Made by a program: the position numbers and the translations under genes. The notes under the pieces were generated by a model. That model saw only the letters and a program-made list of their open reading frames with translations. It made no database searches and was not told the origin of the DNA. A DNA stretch of 6,458 bases, taken from positions 1-6,458 of the forward strand of contig JABHOU010000587.1 of NCBI GenBank assembly GCA_018695085.1, written 5' to 3'. Origin of the DNA: Opitutia bacterium. Lineage in GTDB: Bacteria > Verrucomicrobiota > Verrucomicrobiia > Opitutales > Seribacteraceae. Shown here piece after piece: positions 1 to 5,811 of the stretch; position 1 is the stretch's first letter, and each line of letters starts with the position of its first letter.

Positions 1-200
1 GACCGAGCAAATGCAGCGGACTCAAAGAGAGGCCGTTCGAGGGCAAGGAACGAGGGTTTGAACAGAGTTATTCCTAGGTAATCGTTTTCGTATCCTACGG
101 AAACTACTCCACAATCTCCACAAAATCCAAAATGGCAATAAGTGACTGGGACTTTTCATGAAATCCGTAAGAAAACAAATTTCCATTACGTAAGAACTTG
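1..200. other. Upstream region and leader of the operon
   Basis: No convincing gene lies here. All three + frames are open from the left edge but close early (stops at 59-61, 75-77 and 79-81), so a gene running in from the left could end in one of them; the tails of 19 to 26 residues show no recognisable motif and I cannot choose between them. From about 82 to 200 the sequence is AT-richer and carries stops in all frames, as expected for a promoter and leader. I found no clear -35/-10 pair. Two short perfect palindromes (154-163 and 186-193) and a tiny reading frame (158-193) lie here and are treated as findings. Confidence 0.5.
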
Positions 201-266
201 ATGAAATTCTTTCTTTCAAAGCTCCTCTTCCTTTTACCGGCAATCGTTCTCTCTTATGCTTCTGCG
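201..266 (+). other. Sec signal peptide of the sulfatase-esterase
   Basis: Residues 1-22 show a Lys-containing start, a hydrophobic core rich in Leu, Phe, Ile and Val, and an Ala-Ser-Ala motif suited to signal peptidase I cleavage before Lys23. No Cys follows the core, so a lipoprotein is unlikely. The protein is therefore predicted to be periplasmic or secreted. Confidence 0.8.
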
Positions 267-2882
267 AAGGAAAAGCCGAACGTCGTTTTCATTCTTGCCG
301 ATGACTTGGGCTACGGCGACCTCGCTTGCTACGGTCACCCTTATGCGAAAACGCCCCATATCGACATCCTGGCAAAAGAGGGCACGCGTTTCACACGCTA
401 CTACGCCACCGGCGTAACTTGCCAGCCAAGTCGCGTCGGATTCATGACAAGCCGGCATCCCCGAAGTTTTGAACGACGGGTCGGAGATTTCGGTTTTGAT
501 GGTCGGGCAACCATTACCGAATTGCTCAATAAAAACGGGTATGCCACAGGTCATTTTGGGAAATGGCACATCGGTCCCGGAGTCGGAGGTAAAAAAGTAT
601 CGGAAATCACAGAGCCTGCCGACAACTACGGTATTGATGAGATCAAAGTTCTCGATAGCTTGAAAGATCGGACCAAAGGTCGTGATGATAATACCTTTGA
701 TGCATCCATTGACTTTATCGAACAGCACAAGGACCGGCCCTTCTTCGTGAACGTCTGGGCCCACATTACGCACTTCAGAGTGCCGTCTGACACCGTATTT
801 GCCGAGAGATTCAAAGAGTTGAAAGTCGAAGAATCCCTCTTTGGACCCTACATGAAGACCAATAAGTTTGATATCTGCAGAGATGAATGGGGATTGGATG
901 TTGATTCGTGTATGAGAAACTACCTGGCTGACGTATGGAGCTTGGATGCCGCGATTGGACGCTTGCTTAAAAAACTGGATGAACTGAAGCTTTCGGATAA
1001 CACTATCGTGGTCTTCACCAGTGACCAGGGGCCTGCCAGAAATACGCTCAACACTTTGAAACCCAATCAGGCCGGAGATAAAACCCGCGCGAACATGATG
1101 GGATGGTCCAAGGGACTGCGGGGTGGAAAGCACGAGATGTACGAAGGCGGAGTCCGTATTCCGTTCATCGTGCGTTGGCCAGGTAAGGTTCCGAAAGGCA
1201 AGGTCAACAAGACCAGTATTTTGTCGGGTTTGGATTTCCTGCCGACGCTCTGTCATCTCACAGGCACTACTTATGAGAAAAAGAAATTCGAAGGTTTGAA
1301 CGTCGCCGACGTTTGGCTTGGTAAAAAGCGCAGTCCGGAACGCTTTCTTTACTGGAAAAAGCAGTTCTCCGTTGGACTCAGCAAGAATTGGAAGTACCAC
1401 GTAAACAAACAGACTGGCGATGAATTGTATGACTTGGCGCGTGATCCGAATGAAACGACAAACGTCATCGCCAAGCACCCGGATAAGGCTGCGAGCATGC
1501 TCAAGTCCATCACGGCTTGGGACCAGTCCCTGCCTCCTTTGCCGAGGCCCGTCGCATCGTCGAAAAGGAAGGACGGGACGGTAAGCCCTGAGCCAAAGAA
1601 AAAGACGGAGAAGGACGCTTCACCTGCATCGGAAGCAAAGAAAATCGGATCTGTTTCTTACCCATGGCAAAACTACAAAGGCCCGCTGAAGCAGAACTGG
1701 TTTGAAATGCACGACGGATTGAAGAATTCACAATTCATCTTTGAGAAAACAAAAAAAGGCACGGTCGCCTTTGTCGGTGGTTCCATTACCGGAATGCCCT
1801 GGCGAAAAATAGTGATGGCAAATTTGAAGAAACGTTTCCCTGAAACGGAGTTTACTTTCATCCTCGCCGGCGTCGGTTCCACGGGGACCATGTACGGTGC
1901 GTTTCGATTGGACCGGGATGTCATTCAACAAGGAAAAGTCGATCTGCTCTTCGAAGAAGCGGCGGTAAACGACGTGGCCATCCTGCGAACCGCAGAACAA
2001 AGTGTTCGTGGCATGGAAGGGATCGTACGAAGGGCTCGACAGGCCAATCTCAATATGGACATCGTGATGATGCATTTTGCCTGCACCGATAAACTCGAAG
2101 ATTACGAGAAAGGAAAGACTCCCCAGGTGATCCAAAGTTTCGATCAGGTCGCCGAGCATTATGGAGTGCCTACATTGGATATCACAAAGGAGGTTTACGA
2201 GCGGATCAAACGGGGAGAATTCACATGGAAGGATGACTTCAAGGGTGTTCACCCATCTCCTTTTGGGCAGCAACTTTATGCAGACAGTATTGAGCGCCTC
2301 CTTGATGAGGCATGGTCGGAAGAACCGACACGGCTAAAAACCCATTTCTGGCCAGTCAGATTGGACAAGGCTTCCTACTATGAAGGAAAACTGTTCGCCC
2401 CGCGAATCGCCAAAAAACTCAACGGGTTTGCGGTTCAGACCGAATACGATGCCGCAGCAGAAGGTGGCAAGGTTCGGACGGGTTGGAACGAGCGCCCTCA
2501 ATTGATCGGTCATAAACCGGGCGACAGTTTCGAACTGAAGTTCAAAGGTTCGGCGGTGGCCATCCAGGTGATTGCAGGACCGAAAGCCGGCATTGTGGAA
2601 CACAGCCTAAACGGGACTGATTGGGTGGAGCAGGATTTGTTTGTCGAAAAGAACAGTTTCAAACTGCACCTCAATCGCATCTATATCCTGAGAGATGGAC
2701 TCGACTCGAAAAAAGAACACACTCTGAGTGTTCGAATCAGCGAGAAAAGAAACGAACTGAGCAAAGGCAATAACTGCCGCATCGTCTATTTCGGACTGAA
2801 CGGGGACCCGCGCACCCCAAAGGGTGTCAGTGTGGACGGAGTCTACTTTGATGGATCAGATGGACATGGACCCGAAAAATAA
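201..2882 (+). CDS. Exported bifunctional type I sulfatase - SGNH/GDSL esterase fusion
   Basis: Predicted to remove sulfate esters (N-terminal half) and probably acyl esters (C-terminal half) from a polysaccharide outside the cytoplasm. Numbering is from ATG 201. A signal peptide ends near residue 22 (Ala-Ser-Ala before Lys-Glu-Lys). Sulfatase domain about 25-440: metal-site Asp34-Asp35, formylglycine motif CQPSR at 74-78 (Cys74 is converted to formylglycine by a maturase not seen here), GKWH at 120-123, His191, Asp275-Gln276, and Lys310 in the RGGK...EGGVRIP stretch. A Lys/Pro/Ser-rich linker spans about 445-482. SGNH domain about 500-705: block I GGSIT (Ser528), block II Gly in AGVGSTG near 556-562, block III AVND (Asn590), block V His684 in GVHPSP. 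Residues about 715-893 form a beta-rich tail of unknown role. A single-domain sulfatase is about 450-550 residues, so this is a genuine fusion with no internal stop. A TTG at 198 directly precedes the ATG; I prefer ATG 201. No Shine-Dalgarno is seen for either. First visible gene of the operon. The fusion is clear; the substrate is unknown. Confidence 0.93.
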   Translation: MKFFLSKLLFLLPAIVLSYASAKEKPNVVFILADDLGYGDLACYGHPYAKTPHIDILAKEGTRFTRYYATGVTCQPSRVGFMTSRHPRSFERRVGDFGFDGRATITELLNKNGYATGHFGKWHIGPGVGGKKVSEITEPADNYGIDEIKVLDSLKDRTKGRDDNTFDASIDFIEQHKDRPFFVNVWAHITHFRVPSDTVFAERFKELKVEESLFGPYMKTNKFDICRDEWGLDVDSCMRNYLADVWSLDAAIGRLLKKLDELKLSDNTIVVFTSDQGPARNTLNTLKPNQAGDKTRANMMGWSKGLRGGKHEMYEGGVRIPFIVRWPGKVPKGKVNKTSILSGLDFLPTLCHLTGTTYEKKKFEGLNVADVWLGKKRSPERFLYWKKQFSVGLSKNWKYHVNKQTGDELYDLARDPNETTNVIAKHPDKAASMLKSITAWDQSLPPLPRPVASSKRKDGTVSPEPKKKTEKDASPASEAKKIGSVSYPWQNYKGPLKQNWFEMHDGLKNSQFIFEKTKKGTVAFVGGSITGMPWRKIVMANLKKRFPETEFTFILAGVGSTGTMYGAFRLDRDVIQQGKVDLLFEEAAVNDVAILRTAEQSVRGMEGIVRRARQANLNMDIVMMHFACTDKLEDYEKGKTPQVIQSFDQVAEHYGVPTLDITKEVYERIKRGEFTWKDDFKGVHPSPFGQQLYADSIERLLDEAWSEEPTRLKTHFWPVRLDKASYYEGKLFAPRIAKKLNGFAVQTEYDAAAEGGKVRTGWNERPQLIGHKPGDSFELKFKGSAVAIQVIAGPKAGIVEHSLNGTDWVEQDLFVEKNSFKLHLNRIYILRDGLDSKKEHTLSVRISEKRNELSKGNNCRIVYFGLNGDPRTPKGVSVDGVYFDGSDGHGPEK
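1533..1646 (+). other. Low-complexity interdomain linker joining sulfatase and esterase
   Basis: Residues about 445-482 are rich in Pro, Ser, Ala, Lys and Glu, with no hydrophobic core pattern. They sit between the end of the sulfatase fold (after the LYDLARDPNE segment typical of sulfatase C-termini) and the start of the SGNH fold. This looks like a flexible hinge and suggests the two catalytic domains were once separate genes. Confidence 0.7.
1701..2315 (+). other. SGNH/GDSL-type esterase domain within the fusion
   Basis: This segment of the fusion (residues about 501-705) carries the block order of the SGNH hydrolase superfamily: GGSIT with nucleophile candidate Ser528, a block II glycine in AGVGSTG, AVND with oxyanion Asn590, and His684 in GVHPSPFGQQ. 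The classic block V Asp three residues before the His is replaced by Lys681; an Asp lies five residues before. Members with GGSIT and GVHP are, from memory, common beside sulfatases in PVC bacteria. Acyl (acetyl) esterase activity is the family expectation; it is not shown by the sequence. Confidence 0.8.
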
Positions 2883-2900
2883 TATTAATTAGAAATAATT

Positions 2901-2987
2901 ATGAATCGACGTAACTTCATTCAATCGAAAGTCGCTGGGACGGCGATCCTGGCTTCTTCCGGTCTTGTCTGTAAGGCGAGTGCCCAA
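2901..2987 (+). other. Twin-arginine (Tat) signal peptide
   Basis: Residues 1-29 of the oxidoreductase show Arg3-Arg4-Asn-Phe-Ile-Gln, close to the S/T-R-R-x-F-L-K consensus, then a weakly hydrophobic region and Ala-Ser-Ala before Gln29. The Ser/Thr normally before the arginines is Asn. Export by Tat fits a protein that binds FAD before translocation. Confidence 0.75.
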
Positions 2988-4271
2988 AATCCTCCCACGG
3001 TTAACGAAAAGACGTCCATGCTCGACGTTGACGTCCTTGTCGTTGGTGGTGGGTCCGCCGGGCACGTCGCGGCGATACAAGCCGGACGCCTCGGAGCCAA
3101 GACGGTTTTGCTGGAACGAAATTCCCAATTGGGTGGAACCACGACCACCGGAGGTGTATGCTTCCCGGGTCTCTTCCATGCTTGGGGGAAGCAAATCATT
3201 TCGGGGATCGGTTGGGATCTGGTTGCAAAATCAGTGAAAATCGATGGTCGCGAGCTTCAGGATTTTACCAAGAATCACCGGTCGCACGTTCCCTATCACG
3301 TGGATCTAAACGGACAGTTGTACTCTCTCCTTGCCGAGGAAGCCTGCCTCGATGCCGGCGTATCGCTTGCCTATTACCAGTTCCCGGAAAAAGTCGCTCA
3401 GACTTCCGAGGGTTGGCTGGTGAATGTACGCGGGCAAGGGGTAAATTATCAATTACGTTGTAAGCAGATCATCGATTGCAGTGGCAATGCCACCGTGGTC
3501 GGAATGCTCGGATTCGAACGTTTGCGTGGAGATACCCGTCAGCCCGGCACTCAGGTCGTGGTGTACAAGGGCTTGGATATGGAAGTGGTTAACAAGAACG
3601 CCAAGCACATTCAGCAAATGTACAATGAGGCAGTCAAGGAAGGACGACTGCAGAAGGGAGATACCTGGAGTGGAAAAGCGATGCAACCCATCCGCAGCAA
3701 AAGAGGTAACGTTAATCATATCTTCGGGGCCGATTCCACCGATGCGGGCACTCAGACTCAAACCAACCTGGCGGGTAGAAAATCGGTCTTGCGAATGCTC
3801 AAGTTCCTTAAAACCATTCCCGGCGGTGAGAATGCCAGTATCGACAGAATGATGAACGAGACGGCGACCCGTGAGACTTTTCGCATCAAAGGCGAGACCA
3901 TGATCACCGTTAATGACTACCAAACCGGTAGAAAATTTGATGACGCCTTGTCCTATTCTTTTTATCCGATCGACTTGCACACCAAGGACGGAGTTGTACC
4001 CAAACATTTGAAGCGGGGAGTTGTTCCGACCATCCCGCGAGGTTCGCTGATCCCGAAAGGGTCGAGGAATCTGATGGTTGCCGGTCGTTGCCTGTCCAGT
4101 GATCGCTATGCCAATTCCGCGGCCCGTGTCCAGGCATCCTGCATGGGAATGGGCCAGGCTGCGGCCTGTACCGCAGTGCTCGCTGCCAAAACTTCGACCA
4201 CACCGAAAGACGTTCCAATATCTGAGATCCACTCGCTTCTACGCGAGCATGGGGCGATCGTACCTGCTTAA
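2901..4271 (+). CDS. Tat-exported FAD-dependent oxidoreductase (FAD_oxidored family)
   Basis: A flavoprotein expected to oxidise or reduce an unidentified substrate outside the cytoplasm. The start MNRRNFIQ carries the paired arginines and following Phe of a Tat signal, then a hydrophobic stretch (about 12-22) and Ala-Ser-Ala-Gln near 26-29, consistent with export of a protein folded around its cofactor. The Rossmann dinucleotide fold follows: GGGSAG at 49-54 after a hydrophobic strand, and Glu72 at the end of the second strand, the usual ribose ligand. LGGTTTTGG at 77-85 fits the conserved loop of the family; IIDCSGNAT at 190-197 is the second FAD-contact strand; the C-terminal block about 391-428 (VAGRCLSSD...SAARVQASCMGMGQAAA) is the family's closing FAD-binding signature. 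At 456 residues it appears complete. It starts 18 bases after the fusion gene with no Shine-Dalgarno in the AT-rich gap. It is not recognisable as a specific enzyme; the family is broad and mostly uncharacterised. Confidence 0.92.
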   Translation: MNRRNFIQSKVAGTAILASSGLVCKASAQNPPTVNEKTSMLDVDVLVVGGGSAGHVAAIQAGRLGAKTVLLERNSQLGGTTTTGGVCFPGLFHAWGKQIISGIGWDLVAKSVKIDGRELQDFTKNHRSHVPYHVDLNGQLYSLLAEEACLDAGVSLAYYQFPEKVAQTSEGWLVNVRGQGVNYQLRCKQIIDCSGNATVVGMLGFERLRGDTRQPGTQVVVYKGLDMEVVNKNAKHIQQMYNEAVKEGRLQKGDTWSGKAMQPIRSKRGNVNHIFGADSTDAGTQTQTNLAGRKSVLRMLKFLKTIPGGENASIDRMMNETATRETFRIKGETMITVNDYQTGRKFDDALSYSFYPIDLHTKDGVVPKHLKRGVVPTIPRGSLIPKGSRNLMVAGRCLSSDRYANSAARVQASCMGMGQAAACTAVLAAKTSTTPKDVPISEIHSLLREHGAIVPA

Positions 4272-4297
4272 TCCTTTTTGAAGCCTATTTACCTTTT

Positions 4298-4354
4298 ATG
4301 AAACTCGCACACCTTCTTACTTTATTAGTATTTTTTGGCTCATTGGCCAAGGCC
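4298..4354 (+). other. Sec signal peptide of the second sulfatase
   Basis: Residues 1-19: a Lys near the start, a Leu/Val/Phe core at about 6-16, and Ala17-Lys-Ala19 as signal peptidase I site. The mature protein would begin with Ser-Ser-Lys-Pro-Asn-Val, directly at the first strand of the sulfatase fold. Confidence 0.78.
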
Positions 4355-5761
4355 TCGTCAAAGCCGAACGTACTGTTTCTGGCCATCGACGATCTCAATG
4401 ACTGGATCGGTTGCCTGGGCGGGCATCCTCAAGTCAAGACCCCTAACCTGGACAAACTGGCGGCTCGCGGAACTTTGTTTACAAATGCCCATTGCCAGGC
4501 TCCCGTCTGCAACCCGTCCCGTACCTCCGTCATGCTCGGGTTGCGGCCATCCACCACGGGGATCTACTCCCTTCAACCTTCCTTCAAAACGGTTCCCAAA
4601 TACGCCAACCACGTGACGATCCCCAAGGCTTTCAATCTGAACGGCTACGCCACTTCGACCTTGGGGAAGATCTATCACGGCTCCTTTTTGCCAAAGGGCG
4701 AGTTCGACAAGACGGGAAGCCGGGCGAAATTGCCTAATCGATTCCCAAAGAAAAAGTTCGTGGACACTCCCCAGAACCACAGACTGGTGGACTGGGGGAT
4801 CTGGCCACCCAAGGATTCGGACCAATTGGATTATCACACGGCGGAATGGGCAGTCGGAGAACTCTCGAAAAAGCCCAAGGATCCGTTCTTCATGGCGGTT
4901 GGGTTCTTTCGTCCGCACGTTCCCCTTTACGCTTCGCAAAAATGGTTTGACCTGTACCCCGAGGAGTCGTTGGTCCTTCCTCACATCCGGCGGGACGATC
5001 GTCAGGACACCCCACGCTTTTCGTGGTATATCCATTGGAAACTTCCCGAACCCCGCCTCAAGTTTTTGGACCAAAACAAGCAGTTGAAGAACAAGGTTCG
5101 CTCCTATCTCGCTTCCGTCAGTTTCGTGGATGCTCAGGTTGGCCGGGTATTGGACGCCTTGGAAGCAAGTGGCCTCGAGGATAATACGATTGTCGCCTGT
5201 TGGTCGGACCATGGCTACCACTTAGGCGAAAAGGAGATTACAGGAAAGAATACCCTATGGGATCCATCCACCCGCGTACCTATGATGTTTGCCGGACCCG
5301 GTATAGCCAAGGGCGCCCGTTGCGGGCGTCCTGCGGAATTGCTCGACCTCTATCCTACTCTTGCCGAGCTCTGCCAATTGAAGTCCGTACCTAAAGAAAT
5401 CGAAGGTCTAAGCCTCGTACCCCAACTCAAGGATGCCAAGGCTCCCCGTACTCGCCCCGCCATCACTTCGCATGGCCCGGGAAACGATTCGGTACGCACC
5501 GAAACCCATCGGTACATACGGTACGCCGATGGTTCGGAAGAGCTTTACGATATGAGAAAAGACCCTCACGAATTCAAAAATCTGTCTGCCGATCCGAAGA
5601 CCAAAAAGCTCAGGAAAAAGCTCGCTTCCTACTTTCCCAAGAGCCCGGCGAAGCCAGTGAAGGGAAGCCGTTCGCGCCTGATCGAAAGAAAAGAGGATGG
5701 TTCCGTTTACTGGGAAAACACCTTGATCAAGAAAGACGCCAAGATTCCCGAATACGAATAA
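4298..5761 (+). CDS. Exported type I sulfatase, iduronate-2-sulfatase-like
   Basis: Predicted to hydrolyse sulfate esters of a glycan outside the cytoplasm. A signal peptide runs to about residue 19 (Ala-Lys-Ala, then Ser-Ser-Lys-Pro-Asn). Active-site features of sulfatase family S1 are intact: Asp31-Asp32, the formylglycine motif CNPSR at 71-75, LGKIYH at 122-127 (Lys124, His127), RPHVP with His207, SDHGYHLGE with Asp304-His305, and GKNTLW with Lys317. The LGKIYH, FFRPHVP, SDHGYHLGE and TLWDPSTRVP segments are those of the iduronate-2-sulfatase-like branch, whose members are close to this length (487 residues). The C-terminus has the usual ELYDMRKDPHE strand. It begins 26 bases after the oxidoreductase with no clear ribosome site. 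It differs clearly from the first sulfatase (SDHG against SDQG, and a different lysine motif), so the two are not a recent duplication and likely act on different positions or residues. Iduronate itself is not implied; the bacterial relatives have varied substrates. Confidence 0.93.
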   Translation: MKLAHLLTLLVFFGSLAKASSKPNVLFLAIDDLNDWIGCLGGHPQVKTPNLDKLAARGTLFTNAHCQAPVCNPSRTSVMLGLRPSTTGIYSLQPSFKTVPKYANHVTIPKAFNLNGYATSTLGKIYHGSFLPKGEFDKTGSRAKLPNRFPKKKFVDTPQNHRLVDWGIWPPKDSDQLDYHTAEWAVGELSKKPKDPFFMAVGFFRPHVPLYASQKWFDLYPEESLVLPHIRRDDRQDTPRFSWYIHWKLPEPRLKFLDQNKQLKNKVRSYLASVSFVDAQVGRVLDALEASGLEDNTIVACWSDHGYHLGEKEITGKNTLWDPSTRVPMMFAGPGIAKGARCGRPAELLDLYPTLAELCQLKSVPKEIEGLSLVPQLKDAKAPRTRPAITSHGPGNDSVRTETHRYIRYADGSEELYDMRKDPHEFKNLSADPKTKKLRKKLASYFPKSPAKPVKGSRSRLIERKEDGSVYWENTLIKKDAKIPEYE

Positions 5762-5800
5762 GAAACGGGGTAGAGCTTGCGTGCGTGCCAACCTTTTTTT

Positions 5801-5811
5801 GGAATGGATGA
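5801..5811 (+). promoter_or_regulatory. Weak ribosome binding site of the aldolase gene
   Basis: GGA at 5801-5803 lies eight bases before ATG 5812, and a second GGA at 5806-5808 lies three bases before it. The in-frame stop TGA at 5809-5811 sits directly before the ATG, so no longer start is possible in this frame. The match to Shine-Dalgarno is only partial. Confidence 0.35.

Noticed and set aside
82..200. Sigma-70 type promoter
   Set aside because: A TATCCT at 91-96 resembles a -10 box, but no -35 match lies at a suitable distance.
198..200. TTG as start codon of the sulfatase-esterase
   Set aside because: It directly precedes an in-frame ATG at 201 and has no ribosome site of its own; the ATG is the simpler choice, and the difference is one residue.
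234..1478. Long minus-strand open frame of 414 codons opposite the first sulfatase
   Set aside because: It is antisense to a gene with clear sulfatase motifs, shows no recognisable domain, and is the usual shadow of biased codon use.
3453..4232. Minus-strand open frame of 259 codons opposite the oxidoreductase
   Set aside because: It lies wholly within the FAD_oxidored gene and has no domain signature or start context.
4358..5221. Minus-strand open frame of 287 codons opposite the second sulfatase
   Set aside because: Antisense shadow of a well-supported sulfatase; no family pattern seen.
5762..5811. Possible terminator at the T7 run (5794-5800) after the second sulfatase
   Set aside because: No stable GC-rich stem precedes the T run; the only pairing found is a four-base CCAA/TTGG stem. 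The aldolase gene follows closely, so read-through is more likely.
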